Below, piece by piece: positions 43,452-52,363 of a stretch of DNA of 64,000 nucleotides. Each line of letters opens with the position of its first letter. The stretch's first letter is position 1. The DNA is from an uncultured Draconibacterium sp. (GTDB lineage: Bacteria; Bacteroidota; Bacteroidia; Bacteroidales; Prolixibacteraceae). The stretch covers positions 1 to 64,000 of the forward strand of contig NZ_CAJXYQ010000011.1 in NCBI RefSeq assembly GCF_913063105.1, given 5' to 3'. Both the position numbers and the translations under genes were made by a program. Under the pieces are notes generated by a model. The model did not search any database and was not told the DNA's origin. It saw only the letters and a list, made by a program, of their open reading frames with translations.

Positions 43452-45398
43452 ATGATATCACTAGATAAAATAAATCTCAGTTTTGGAGGCTTTGAGCTGT
43501 TCAAAGAAATAAGTTTTCTTATCAATCCAAAAGACCGAATTGGCCTGGTTGGTAAAAACGGGGCGGGAAAAAGTACCTTATTAAAGATAATTTATGGTAC
43601 AGAAACACCTTCGAATGGGCAGGTTGCTATTCCGAAAGAAGTAACTGTTGGTTATTTGCCACAGCAAATGAAAGTTTCGGATACCCGGAATTTAATAGAT
43701 GAAGTAACCCTGGCATTTGAAGAATTACTAAGCATTAAGCAAAAAATTAATACTTTAAATACAGCAATTGCAGAAAGCGAAGATTATCATTCGGAAGAGT
43801 ACCTGAAGAAACTAGACATGGTTAGCGAGCTGAATGAGCGTTTTCAGCTTTTGGGTGGCGACAATTACCAGGCAGAGCTTGAGCAAACATTGTTGGGTTT
43901 AGGATTTGAGCGAAGTGACTTTAAACGAATGACCTCTGAGTTTAGCGGAGGTTGGCGCATGCGTGTGGAACTGGCAAAACTACTGTTGAAAAAACCTGAT
44001 ATATTTTTACTGGATGAGCCTACCAACCACCTCGATATTGAATCCATTCAATGGCTGGAAGATTTCTTAAAAACATATAGCGGTGCTGTTATACTTGTAT
44101 CGCACGACAGAACATTTCTTGATGCAGTTTGTAACCGCACTATAGAAATTTCGCTTGGAAAAATATCGGATCAGAAAATGAATTACTCGAAGTTTGTCAG
44201 CTGGAAAGCCGAACAAAAGGAAATTCAGTTGGCAGCGTATAACAATCAACAGAAAATGATTGATGATACCGAGAAATTTATCGAACGTTTTCGGTACAAA
44301 GCATCAAAAGCAGTTCAGGTACAATCGAGAGTAAAACAATTGGAGAAACTTGACAGGCTTGAAATTGAAGAAGAAGACAACACAGCACTTAAACTTAATT
44401 TCCCACCTGCGCCACGCTCTGGCCGTGTGGTTGTTGAAGCTAAAAACATTAGCAAATCTTATGGACAGCTGCATGTGCTTGACAGCATTGATTTAACCAT
44501 AGAAAGTGGAGAAAAAATTGCTTTTGTTGGGCGAAACGGTGAGGGAAAAACAACCCTGGCCCGGATAATAATGAACGAACTCGAACACAGTGGAATAATG
44601 AAACTGGGGCACAATGTAAAAATTGGCTATTTTGCACAGAACCAGGCACAACTGTTAAATGAAGATCTGACAATTTTTGAAACAATAGACGAAATTGCCG
44701 TTGGCGATATCCGCACAAAAATAAGGGATATACTGGCGGCATTTTTATTCCGGGGCGAAGATATCGACAAAAAAGTAAAAGTACTAAGCGGGGGTGAAAA
44801 ATCGCGCCTTGCCATGATACGCCTCATGCTTGAACCGGTAAATTTCCTCATTCTGGATGAACCTACCAACCACCTGGATATGCGCTCGAAAGAAATTTTA
44901 AAAAATGCGTTGATAAATTTCACCGGAACGGTCCTGGTTGTTTCACACGATCGCGATTTTCTTGACGGCCTGGTAAATTGTATCTATGACTTCCGAAATA
45001 AAAAAGCCAAGCAACACCTGGGCGGAATCTTCGATTTTCTGTATCGAAAAAAAATGGAATCGCTGAAAGAATTAGAAAGTAAAAAACAAGAACTAAAAAC
45101 TGAAAAGGCCAACAAGCCCGCAACGCCGGGAAAAGAACTTTCTTTCGAAGAAAAAAAAGAAATTAACAAAACTATTTCAAGACTTGAAAAGAAAGTAAAT
45201 CAAACCGAAGAAAAGATAGCAGAGATTGAAACTGCCATTGAAGAAATGGACAAACTGTTGGCTGCTCCTGAAAATATTAACGACCATGCAGTGTTTGAAA
45301 AATACGAACAACTAAAACAAGAATTGGAACAAACAATGACTGACTGGGAAGAATCCCATGAAGAACTGGAAAGCTGGAAAACAAAAAAAACGTGGTAG
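43452..45398 (+). CDS. ABC-F family ATPase (ribosome-associated)
   Basis: A 648-residue soluble protein with two ATP-binding cassettes and no membrane part, as in ABC-F translation factors (EttA, Uup, Vga/Msr-type). The first cassette has GLVGKNGAGKSTLL, FSGGWRMRVELAKLLL and LLDEPTNHLD; the linker is charged; the second has AFVGRNGEGKTTLA, LSGGEKSRLAMIRL and LDEPTNHLDMRS. A long Lys/Glu-rich coiled coil closes the C-terminus (about 540-648), as in Uup-type members. Start ATG 43452 (MISLDKINLSFGG) is fixed by the promoter. A housekeeping Uup/YheS-like role is more likely than antibiotic resistance, but cannot be settled here. Confidence 0.92.
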   Translation: MISLDKINLSFGGFELFKEISFLINPKDRIGLVGKNGAGKSTLLKIIYGTETPSNGQVAIPKEVTVGYLPQQMKVSDTRNLIDEVTLAFEELLSIKQKINTLNTAIAESEDYHSEEYLKKLDMVSELNERFQLLGGDNYQAELEQTLLGLGFERSDFKRMTSEFSGGWRMRVELAKLLLKKPDIFLLDEPTNHLDIESIQWLEDFLKTYSGAVILVSHDRTFLDAVCNRTIEISLGKISDQKMNYSKFVSWKAEQKEIQLAAYNNQQKMIDDTEKFIERFRYKASKAVQVQSRVKQLEKLDRLEIEEEDNTALKLNFPPAPRSGRVVVEAKNISKSYGQLHVLDSIDLTIESGEKIAFVGRNGEGKTTLARIIMNELEHSGIMKLGHNVKIGYFAQNQAQLLNEDLTIFETIDEIAVGDIRTKIRDILAAFLFRGEDIDKKVKVLSGGEKSRLAMIRLMLEPVNFLILDEPTNHLDMRSKEILKNALINFTGTVLVVSHDRDFLDGLVNCIYDFRNKKAKQHLGGIFDFLYRKKMESLKELESKKQELKTEKANKPATPGKELSFEEKKEINKTISRLEKKVNQTEEKIAEIETAIEEMDKLLAAPENINDHAVFEKYEQLKQELEQTMTDWEESHEELESWKTKKTW

Positions 45399-45459
45399 GT
45401 TTTAAAACTCTGAAAGGTAGATTTGCCACACACTATTGAAAATAAACAATTCCTATATC

Positions 45460-46215
45460 ATGAAAAACAGAACAATAAATAAAGAAGATTTTTTATTTGG
45501 CACAAGAGCCTTAATTGAAGCCATAAAGAAAGGTAAAACAATAGATAAAGTTCTTATAAAAAAAGGCCTTCGCAACGAGCTCATTCTCGAACTTCAGGAG
45601 CTGTTAAAAGAAAATGGAATTGCAATCCAATATGTGCCTGTTGAAAAAATAAACCGGATAACCCGAAAAAACCATCAGGGAGTTTTGGCTTTTGTTTCGC
45701 CAATTGAATTTGACAATATTGAAACACTTGTTCCGGGAATATTTGAAAAAGGAGAAACTCCTTTGCTCCTGGTTCTCGACCAAATTACCGATGTGAGAAA
45801 CTTTGGAGCAATTGCCCGTTCGGCTGAATGTGCCGGTGTACACGCTATTATTATACCAGAAAAAGGAATGGCCAGAATTGGAGCAGATGCAGTTAAAACC
45901 TCCGCCGGGGCTATTCACAACATTCCCATTTGTAAAACCAACAACTTATATCACACGCTGCGTTTTTTAAAAGACTCGGGCATTAACCTTGTTGCTGCCA
46001 CCGAAAAAGGAACAAAACTTTATTCCGATTCAGACATGAAAACACCAATTGCCATTGTAATGGGCGCTGAAGATACCGGTATTTCACCGCAAATTTTAAA
46101 AATTACAGATGAGCAGTTAAAAATTCCGATTCTGGGCAAAATCGAATCTCTAAATGTTTCCGTTTCAGCTGCACTAATGATCTACGAGGCAGTACGACAA
46201 AGAAATCAGGAATGA
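45460..46215 (+). CDS. rlmB: 23S rRNA (guanosine-2'-O-)-methyltransferase, SpoU/TrmH family
   Basis: A 251-residue SPOUT methyltransferase. The N-terminal substrate-binding domain (DFLFGTRALIEAIKKGKTID) precedes the trefoil-knot domain with the three SpoU motifs: LDQITDVRNFGAIARSAEC, IVMGAEDTGIS and KIPILGKIESLNVSVSAALM. In E. coli RlmB methylates G2251 of 23S rRNA. ATG 45460 is preferred to an upstream ATG at 45436, which would add eight residues with no homology. It follows the ABC-F gene by about 60 bp and may share its transcript; both act on the ribosome. The 3' end overlaps the convergent Lrp-type gene by 10 bp. Confidence 0.9.
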   Translation: MKNRTINKEDFLFGTRALIEAIKKGKTIDKVLIKKGLRNELILELQELLKENGIAIQYVPVEKINRITRKNHQGVLAFVSPIEFDNIETLVPGIFEKGETPLLLVLDQITDVRNFGAIARSAECAGVHAIIIPEKGMARIGADAVKTSAGAIHNIPICKTNNLYHTLRFLKDSGINLVAATEKGTKLYSDSDMKTPIAIVMGAEDTGISPQILKITDEQLKIPILGKIESLNVSVSAALMIYEAVRQRNQE

Positions 46216-46673
46216 ACCGGAATTGTTCTTTTAAATGATTCTTCTAACGAAATAAAGGTTTCTGTACTTGCCACCCCGTGAATCTTCTGAATATCGCCAC
46301 TTAAAATATTCTTAAGGTGCTCATTATCTTTTGCGTACACCTTAATAAAAATGGCATACGCTCCGGTGGTGTAATGGCATTCAACAATTTCCGGAATATT
46401 CTCCAACTCCTTTACAACCTCACTGAACAAGCCCCCTTTTTCAAGAAAGATTCCGATATAAGTACAGGTTTTAAAGTCAACTTTTTTGGGATTTATATGA
46501 TAGCCACTTCCAACAATTACTTCAAGATCAACCATTCGATTAACACGCTGATGAACGGCAGCACGCGAAATCCCCACTTCTTTGGCCACATCCTTGAATG
46601 GTATACGTGCATTTTTTGTTATAATATCCAGAATTTTTAAATCCCAATCATCCAAATTATTTCTTAAAGTCAT
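46206..46673 (-). CDS. Lrp/AsnC-family transcriptional regulator (first of two)
   Basis: A 155-residue regulator with an N-terminal helix-turn-helix (LDIITKNARIPFKDVAKEVG, then SRAAVHQRVNRMVDL) and a C-terminal RAM ligand-sensing domain (PEIVECHYTTGAYAIFIKVY). It is clearly paralogous to the regulator at 48413-48898; together they bracket the ammonium transporter. Such proteins sense amino acids and respond to nitrogen state. The effector is unknown. Promoter at 46691-46720. Confidence 0.92.
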   Translation of the reverse strand: MTLRNNLDDWDLKILDIITKNARIPFKDVAKEVGISRAAVHQRVNRMVDLEVIVGSGYHINPKKVDFKTCTYIGIFLEKGGLFSEVVKELENIPEIVECHYTTGAYAIFIKVYAKDNEHLKNILSGDIQKIHGVASTETFISLEESFKRTIPVHS

Positions 46674-47035
46674 ATTGTAACATTTTTCTACAAAAATATC
46701 AAAAATCTATCATTATTCAACAGTATTATTAACTGCAAAACATTATAGTAACAAAATGAAAACAAAAATGCCAGAACCTTTCAAAACCACCAAAATATTA
46801 TCAGTTTGTTAATTTACCTATTAATATTCTTTCATTTTTCTATTTTATTATCGTTTAAAAGATTGATTTAATACTTTTATCTCAGATTTTTATCAAACAG
46901 ACAGCAATAAAAATCTAACAACAGACATTTTAAAACAGGATTCAGCACGTTTAGCAGCATTCATTTTTGTAATAAAAATGAAGCCTTAATATGCTGGGCA
47001 GACTTAATTGCAAGTAACCTTAAAATTAAATAGAC
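46674..47035. other. 362-bp divergent intergenic region between lrp and amt
   Basis: It is very AT-rich. Apart from the lrp promoter I see no protein gene, no strong hairpin and no full TAnnTTTG box for the plus-strand amt gene; TGGGCAGACTTAATTGCA near 46995 is only a poor sigma-54-like match. Upstream control of amt, probably by the Lrp proteins, is expected here but not readable. Confidence 0.5.
46691..46720 (-). promoter_or_regulatory. Promoter of the first Lrp/AsnC gene
   Basis: On the minus strand TTG (46718-46720), 19 bp, TATTTTTG (46691-46698), close to the Bacteroidota consensus, 17 bp before the start codon. Confidence 0.55.
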
Positions 47036-48364
47036 ATGAAAAATTCAACAAGTTGGTGGTTTATTTTAGCCCTTCTGGTATTTGTCGCTTTTTTGGGCGT
47101 AATTATCCCGTCTGGTGTCGGCGACATTAATATTGCAGATCTTGATGCCGGTGACACAGCATGGATGTTAACAGCCACAGGATTGGTGCTTCTTATGACA
47201 CCGGGTCTGGCTTTCTTTTATGGAGGTATGATTCAATCCAGAAACATTATTTCCACAATGCTACAAAGTTATATAGCAATGGGAATAGTTAGTGTTTTAT
47301 GGGTTGTTGTAGGCTTTAGCATCGCCTTTGGAGATAGTATTGGAGCCGAAGGCTTTGGTTTATTCGGAAATCCGCTTACATTCTTTATGTTTAAGGGCGT
47401 TGGTGGTGGAACTCACCCCGATTTTGCGCCAACATTTCCGTTTGCAGTATTTGCCATGTTCCAACTAAAATTTGCCATTATTACACCGGCTCTTATTACA
47501 GGTTCTTTTGCAGGAAGAGTACGTTTTAGAGCCTACATGCTTTTTATGGTATTATTTATTATTTTCATTTATGCTCCTTTGGCGCACTGGACATGGCATC
47601 CGAACGGTTTTCTGCGTAACTGGGGTGTTCTTGACTTTGCCGGAGGTACAGTGGTACATATGTCGGCCGGATTTGCAGCACTCGCCGGTGCAATATTCCT
47701 GGGCAGAAGAAAAGATGCCAATAAAGAATTTAAACCAGCGAATATTCCGTATATTTTACTTGGTGCAGGTATGTTATGGTTTGGTTGGTTCGGGTTTAAT
47801 GCCGGATCGGCTCTGGCTGCCGACTCGATTGCAGCTTCGGCATTGGTAAATACCAATACGGCATCAGCAGCAGCAATGTTAACCTGGATATTCTACGATG
47901 CAGCTCAAGGTAAAAAGCCATCTGCAGTTGGTGCTGCAATTGGTTTAGTTGTTGGTTTGGTTGCCATTACACCTGCTGCCGGTTTTGTAAATGTAGGATC
48001 AAGTATTTTTATTGGAGTAATTGCAGCTATTGTTAGTAACTACGCTATTACTTTACGCACAAAATCAAAATTAGACGATACGCTTGATGTATTTCCTGCA
48101 CACGGAATGGGGGGTATTACCGGTATGATTTTCACCGCAGTATTTGCCAACGAAGTTGGTTTGATTCACGGCGAAATTACCACTTTCCTTTATCACCTGC
48201 TGGCACTTATTATTGTTGGGGTGTTTACATTTGGTGGTTCAATGTTGATGTACAAAATTACCGATCTTATCGTTCCATTGCGTATTTCTCCTCACGGTGA
48301 AAAGGTGGGACTGGATATCAGTCAGCACGACGAGTCATACAATTTTGTATATACAGAAGAATAA
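47036..48364 (+). CDS. amt: Ammonium transporter (Amt/MEP/Rh family)
   Basis: A 442-residue inner-membrane channel with about 12 hydrophobic segments (first one a signal-like helix at 9-26). Family marks: DTAWMLTATGLVLLMTPGLA, FFYGGMIQSRNIIS, the first pore histidine in DFAGGTVVHMSAG, AAMLTWIFYD, and the second pore histidine in FPAHGMGGITGMIF. It takes up ammonium. No PII protein gene (glnB/glnK) adjoins, unlike the common amtB-glnK arrangement. It lies between two Lrp/AsnC regulators and is followed by a strong terminator. Confidence 0.96.
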   Translation: MKNSTSWWFILALLVFVAFLGVIIPSGVGDINIADLDAGDTAWMLTATGLVLLMTPGLAFFYGGMIQSRNIISTMLQSYIAMGIVSVLWVVVGFSIAFGDSIGAEGFGLFGNPLTFFMFKGVGGGTHPDFAPTFPFAVFAMFQLKFAIITPALITGSFAGRVRFRAYMLFMVLFIIFIYAPLAHWTWHPNGFLRNWGVLDFAGGTVVHMSAGFAALAGAIFLGRRKDANKEFKPANIPYILLGAGMLWFGWFGFNAGSALAADSIAASALVNTNTASAAAMLTWIFYDAAQGKKPSAVGAAIGLVVGLVAITPAAGFVNVGSSIFIGVIAAIVSNYAITLRTKSKLDDTLDVFPAHGMGGITGMIFTAVFANEVGLIHGEITTFLYHLLALIIVGVFTFGGSMLMYKITDLIVPLRISPHGEKVGLDISQHDESYNFVYTEE

Positions 48365-48384
48365 GAAGTAAATTATTTGCGATA

Positions 48385-48412
48385 AAAAAGGCCGGTAAAA
48401 ACCGGCCTTTTT
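48385..48412. terminator. Bidirectional terminator between amt and the second Lrp gene
   Basis: AAAAAGGCCGGT (48385-48396) pairs perfectly with ACCGGCCTTTTT (48401-48412), with a 4-nt loop, serving both convergent genes. Confidence 0.9.
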
Positions 48413-48898
48413 CTATTTTATAGGAACTTGTCGTTTAAAATCCATTTCAAGCGAAATAAAAGTCTCGGTTCGGGCAATTCCTTCAATATCCTGAAGTTGC
48501 TCATCAATTAATCGTTTAAGGTGTTTGTTGGTTTTGGTTTGTATTTTTACAAAAATAGCATAAGCACCCGTTGTGTAATGACATTCAACTACTTCTGGTA
48601 TATTTCTTAATGCCTCTGCCACCTGAGTATGATATTTGGCCTTATCGAGGTAAATCCCCATATAAGCACAGGTATTATAACCAAGTTTTTGCGGGCTAAC
48701 CACGAACTCACTGCCATGCACCACACCTATATTTAATAAACGTTGTACCCGCTGATGGATGGCAGCACCTGACACACCACATTCACGAGCAACTTCTAAG
48801 AATGGAATTCGGGCGTTTTTTGTAATAAGCTTTAATATCTTTTCATCCAGCTCATCAATATCTGCTGGTCTTTCTTCTAAATAATCATTCGACTTCAT
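48413..48898 (-). CDS. Lrp/AsnC-family transcriptional regulator (second of two)
   Basis: A 161-residue paralogue of 46206-46673: helix-turn-helix KLITKNARIPFLEVARECGV, SGAAIHQRVQRLLNIG, then a RAM domain (PEVVECHYTTGAYAIFVKIQ). The stretches ARIPF, HQRV, and VECHYTTGAYAIF are shared with the first regulator. It is convergent with amt. A -7 box and a palindrome lie upstream. It probably regulates the transporter or itself, by context only. Confidence 0.92.
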   Translation of the reverse strand: MKSNDYLEERPADIDELDEKILKLITKNARIPFLEVARECGVSGAAIHQRVQRLLNIGVVHGSEFVVSPQKLGYNTCAYMGIYLDKAKYHTQVAEALRNIPEVVECHYTTGAYAIFVKIQTKTNKHLKRLIDEQLQDIEGIARTETFISLEMDFKRQVPIK

Positions 48899-48934
48899 GC
48901 TTCAAATTTTCTGAGTTAGTTTCAAATTATAGCA

Positions 48935-48942
48935 CAAATGTA
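48935..48942 (-). promoter_or_regulatory. -7 box of the second Lrp/AsnC gene
   Basis: TACATTTG on the minus strand, an exact TAnnTTTG match 37 bp before the start codon. No clear -33 TTTG. Confidence 0.45.
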
Positions 48943-48989
48943 GACAAAATTCACAATTACTAATCTGTGATGCTAAAAAACATATAAAT

Positions 48990-49006
48990 ACTTACAATAT
49001 GTAAGT
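48990..49006. promoter_or_regulatory. Palindrome, possible Lrp operator
   Basis: ACTTACA-ATA-TGTAAGT, 7-bp perfect arms, about 90 bp upstream of the Lrp-type gene. Autoregulation is typical of the family; the assignment is inference. Confidence 0.4.
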
Positions 49007-49049
49007 TTCAGATTATATGCGAAATACACAAAAAACCGCAAAAAACTTC

Positions 49050-50366
49050 CTAGCGAATACCTATTTTCTCGATATCTGCACCGGTAGGCTCCTGGAAAAC
49101 CCGAAGTTCAAATTCTGGAATCACCGCAAAAATATGATCAAAAATATCGGCTTGAATGGCTTCGTAATTTGCCCAGGCCTGATCGTTGCTAAACACATAA
49201 ATCTCGATAGGCAAACCTTTACCCTGCGGTGCAAGTTGACGCACCAAGAATGTTAGGTCTTGTTTTATTTTAGGATGCTGACGTAAATATACTTCCAGGT
49301 ATTTCCTGAATATGCCCACGTTGGTTTGATGCCGGCCACTGATGTAATCCTCTTCTGCCAGATTTTTCCCCTTATTGTATTCTTTCAGCTCTTGTTCTTT
49401 TTCACGAACATAGTCGCGTATAAGATCAAACTTCTCGAAACGACTCAACATGGCTGCATCGCAAAATTTAATGGTATTAGTATCAATGGCTACCGAACGT
49501 TTGATGCGTCTTCCGCCCGATTCTTCCATTCCTTTCCAATTGTAAAATGATTCTGAAACCAGCGCATAGGTAGGTATGGTTGAGATGGTTTTATCCCAGT
49601 TCTGAACTTTTACCGTGTTTAAGGTAATATCGATAACTGTACCATCCGCCTTATGACTGGGCATTTCAATCCAATCGCCAATTTTAACCATGTCGTTGGC
49701 CGAAAGTTGTATTGACGCCACGAAGCCCAGAATAGTATCCTTAAAAACCAGAAGCAAAACAGCTGCCATGGCTCCCAAACCAGTTAACAAAACGGTTGGA
49801 TTTCGGTTAAGCAAAACAGCCAGCACCATAATACCAGCCATAAAATAAATCAGAATTTTAATGAGCTGAATGTATCCTTTTATAGGGCGATGATGCGAAT
49901 ATTCGGTAGTGTTGTATATTTCCATACCTGAATTCAGCACCGCGTTGGCCACAAACACAATAATAAGTGTAAAATAAATCTTGGCAATTTTTATGAGAAA
50001 ACCGGCCAGTTTAAAGTAATGATCCTTACTTAGCTCAGCCAATACTTCTGGCTCCAGCTCACTGAGTTCCTGGTGCAGCACCGGAAATGAAAAATTTGCG
50101 GTATATAAAATTATAAACGCAGGCACCAAATGAGCCAGCCCATTAAAAAGTTTATTTCCAACCAGTATATCGTCCCAGGTAGTTTTAGTTCGTTTTGCTA
50201 TACGAACCACGATACGAACCAAAACCTGTCTGGTGACAAAATGAGCAAGCCAGGCAACAAAAATTATAATTATAATGGTAATTACGGCTGCAGTTGGCTT
50301 TACCCAAAATTCGCCACTGCCATACTCGCGAAAATATTCAAGCAAAAGTTTAAAAACCGATCTCAT
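49050..50366 (-). CDS. Mechanosensitive ion channel, MscS family
   Basis: A 438-residue inner-membrane protein with five or so membrane segments in the first 220 residues, the pore helix region (LTGLGAMAAVLLLVFKDTIL) and the beta-domain (VKIGDWIEMPSHKADGTVID, ITLNTVKVQNWDKTISTIPT), then a long cytoplasmic C-terminal part. It opens on membrane stretch and releases solutes at osmotic downshock. Length and the extended YbdG-like C-terminus suggest the larger MscS subtype. A -7 box (TATTTTTG on the minus strand, 50399-50406) gives a leader of about 30 nt. It is divergent from the M64 peptidase gene. Confidence 0.93.
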   Translation of the reverse strand: MRSVFKLLLEYFREYGSGEFWVKPTAAVITIIIIIFVAWLAHFVTRQVLVRIVVRIAKRTKTTWDDILVGNKLFNGLAHLVPAFIILYTANFSFPVLHQELSELEPEVLAELSKDHYFKLAGFLIKIAKIYFTLIIVFVANAVLNSGMEIYNTTEYSHHRPIKGYIQLIKILIYFMAGIMVLAVLLNRNPTVLLTGLGAMAAVLLLVFKDTILGFVASIQLSANDMVKIGDWIEMPSHKADGTVIDITLNTVKVQNWDKTISTIPTYALVSESFYNWKGMEESGGRRIKRSVAIDTNTIKFCDAAMLSRFEKFDLIRDYVREKEQELKEYNKGKNLAEEDYISGRHQTNVGIFRKYLEVYLRQHPKIKQDLTFLVRQLAPQGKGLPIEIYVFSNDQAWANYEAIQADIFDHIFAVIPEFELRVFQEPTGADIEKIGIR

Positions 50367-50421
50367 GTTTTATTGTCCTTTAATTTCTTATTTTAAGCCA
50401 AAAATAATAAACCGTTGTAAA

Positions 50422-51696
50422 ATGAAGCTGAAGTTTTCTGTTATTCTTTTTCTATTGCCATTTATGGGCCTGGCTCAACACCATTATAACACCCATTTTA
50501 AAAACAATACCCTGCGTTTTGATTTTCTGCTGGGTGGAAATAAGGACGAAGTTGTTGTTTACCCGCAACAAATAAAAGAAGAACCCTATTGGGGCGGCTC
50601 AAAAACCAATCTCATTGATAGCTTTAATTACGGAAGTTATCGCTATCGGGTTTTCGATTTGAAAACCAACGAACTGATTTACAGCAAAGGTTTTAGTACC
50701 CTGTTTCAGGAATGGCAAACTACAGCCGAGGCAAAAACCGGCAACAAAACCTTTTACCAGGCAGCACATGTGCCCTTCCCTAAGAACGATATTCGGTTGG
50801 AAATTGATGCCCGCCAGTGGGACGGAACGTTTAAAACAATTTTCGAGACAACTATCAATCCAAAAGATTATTTTATTGTAAGAGAAAACACGCTCCATTT
50901 TGAGAATAAAACTATTGTACAAAATGGCGATCCGGCAACAAAAGTAGATATTGTTATCCTTGCCGAAGGGTACACCAGTGCTGAAATAAAAGATTTTTAC
51001 TACGATGCCGAAAAAGTTTCAGACTACCTATTTGATGTTGAACCCTTTAAATCGGAGAAAGCAAATTTTAATGTCACAGCTGTTTTTACGCCCTCATCAG
51101 AAACGGGAACTGATGTGCCGGGCGAACACATTTACAAAAACACTTATTTTAATACCAGCTATTACACCTTCAATTTGCCGCGCTACCTGACTACTGCCGA
51201 CATGAAAACCGTTTACGATGCGGCGGCCTGTATTCCTTACGACCAAATTTATGTGCTGGTAAATACCGAACGTTATGGCGGTGGCGGATTTTACAACTTT
51301 GTTTCGGTATGTACTGCCGATAACGAGTTAAGCAAACAGGTTTTTGTGCATGAATTTGGTCATGGTTTTGCCGGTTTAGGAGACGAATACTACAACTCGG
51401 CAGTAGCGTACGAAGACTTCTATAACCTAGAGATTGAACCCTGGGAACCCAACATAACAACTTTGGTTGATTTTGATAAAAAATGGAAAAACATGATTGA
51501 CACGGACACTCCGGTTCCAACACCACGAAAAGATAAATATAAAAACACCGTTGGTGTATACGAAGGAGGTGGCTACATGGCTGAAGGAATTTATAGTCCC
51601 TATATTGATTGCCGGATGAAAAGCAACGTTGCAGAAGGTTTCTGCCCGGTTTGCGAGGAAGCGATTCGAAAAGTAATTCGCTTTTATTCGGAATAG
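50422..51696 (+). CDS. M64-family metallopeptidase (IgA peptidase M64-like), secreted
   Basis: A 424-residue exported zinc peptidase. ATG 50422 gives the signal MKLKFSVILFLLPFMGLA; an in-frame upstream ATG at 50275 would run antisense through the MscS gene and is rejected. Residues about 20-135 form the M64 N-terminal domain, and the catalytic part has the zinc site HEFGHGFAGLGDEYY (HExxH plus downstream Asp). Cysteines near the end (DCRMKSN, CPVCEEAI) may bind metal. The family was named for a Clostridium IgA-cleaving enzyme; the natural substrate in a marine bacterium is unknown, perhaps environmental or cell-surface protein. Confidence 0.88.
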   Translation: MKLKFSVILFLLPFMGLAQHHYNTHFKNNTLRFDFLLGGNKDEVVVYPQQIKEEPYWGGSKTNLIDSFNYGSYRYRVFDLKTNELIYSKGFSTLFQEWQTTAEAKTGNKTFYQAAHVPFPKNDIRLEIDARQWDGTFKTIFETTINPKDYFIVRENTLHFENKTIVQNGDPATKVDIVILAEGYTSAEIKDFYYDAEKVSDYLFDVEPFKSEKANFNVTAVFTPSSETGTDVPGEHIYKNTYFNTSYYTFNLPRYLTTADMKTVYDAAACIPYDQIYVLVNTERYGGGGFYNFVSVCTADNELSKQVFVHEFGHGFAGLGDEYYNSAVAYEDFYNLEIEPWEPNITTLVDFDKKWKNMIDTDTPVPTPRKDKYKNTVGVYEGGGYMAEGIYSPYIDCRMKSNVAEGFCPVCEEAIRKVIRFYSE

Positions 51697-51698
51697 CA

Positions 51699-51734
51699 AA
51701 AAAGCGGATGAGTTCTCAGGCTCATCCGCTTTTT
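51699..51734. terminator. Bidirectional terminator after the M64 gene
   Basis: AAAAAGCGGATGAG (51699-51712) pairs perfectly with CTCATCCGCTTTTT (51721-51734) around an 8-nt loop. Confidence 0.9.
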
Positions 51735-51754
51735 CTATAATCTTCTCTTTTTTA

Positions 51755-52081
51755 CTATTCTTTATTCTTCAATAATTTAGATGTAATTACGTAAGCTACA
51801 ATTAAACCAAGTCCTCCAAGAACCAGTATTGCAGTAAAAAAGGCAACAACCTCATCCATTACGTTTGATAATGCATAACCTACAACTACTCCTAATCCAA
51901 CTGCAATTAAAAAGATTCCCCATTTAACCAGCGATAACTGTGAACATTCTCCTTTAAAAATTCCGGCATCGAGCCCTTTTTCTACTAAGGCCAGGCGTTC
52001 TTTTGTACGTGTTGTCCAGTAAACATACAAGATGGCGAAAATTGCCAGAAAAAAACCGATTGGTACAAATAATCCTTCCAT
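51755..52081 (-). CDS. Small membrane protein, DUF6249-like
   Basis: A 108-residue protein with three hydrophobic segments (VPIGFFLAIFAILYVYW; GIFLIAVGLGVVVGYAL; FFTAILVLGGLGLIVAYVI). The short cytoplasmic stretch RTKERLALVEKGLDAGIFK between the first two segments is the mark of a small family found in Bacteroidota often next to ECF sigma factor genes, as here. ATG 52081 is chosen because the longer frame up to 52135 adds a charged tail before the first helix. The function is unknown. Confidence 0.75.
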   Translation of the reverse strand: MEGLFVPIGFFLAIFAILYVYWTTRTKERLALVEKGLDAGIFKGECSQLSLVKWGIFLIAVGLGVVVGYALSNVMDEVVAFFTAILVLGGLGLIVAYVITSKLLKNKE

Positions 52082-52183
52082 GATATTAAATTTTAAATTG
52101 TTTTTATTTCTGTTTTCGCTCTTTTGACGCCACATTGTTTCTGCGGTTACAACTTTTCCTGTTTTTTTTCTTGAAGATGAATC

Positions 52184-52312
52184 ATTTCACGCAGATATCG
52201 CAGGTAAACGCGGATTTTAATACTATAATAAGACAAAAGTGAAATCCGTAATTTGTATCATTCTCCCTTTAAAATTATTGAATTTGCGATATCAGCGTAA
52301 TCTGCGTGAAAT
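52184..52312. repeat. 129-bp palindromic intergenic repeat (MITE-like)
   Basis: Ends are perfect 13-bp inverted repeats, ATTTCACGCAGAT (52184-52196) and ATCTGCGTGAAAT (52300-52312). Two more nested pairs lie inside: ATATCGCA (52195-52202) with TGCGATAT (52285-52292), and CGGATTT (52211-52217) with AAATCCG (52242-52248). No coding capacity. Words of the type CGCAGAT/TCTGCG recur in intergenic DNA of many Bacteroidota, so this is likely a non-autonomous repeat. It lies between the divergent DUF6249-like and sigma factor genes. Confidence 0.65.
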
Positions 52313-52363
52313 TTTTTCTTAGTAACTTGTAACCTGCTAATCATTATTACGTCAAAAGAGCGA

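Noticed and set aside
46990..47010. Sigma-54-like promoter before amt (TGGGCA ... TTGCA)
   Set aside because: The GG and GC dinucleotides are 13 apart instead of 12 and the -24 element lacks the TGGCAC form; too weak to list as a promoter.
50275..50421. Longer N-terminus for the M64 peptidase
   Set aside because: It would run antisense through the MscS gene start and place 49 residues before a clear signal peptide at 50422.
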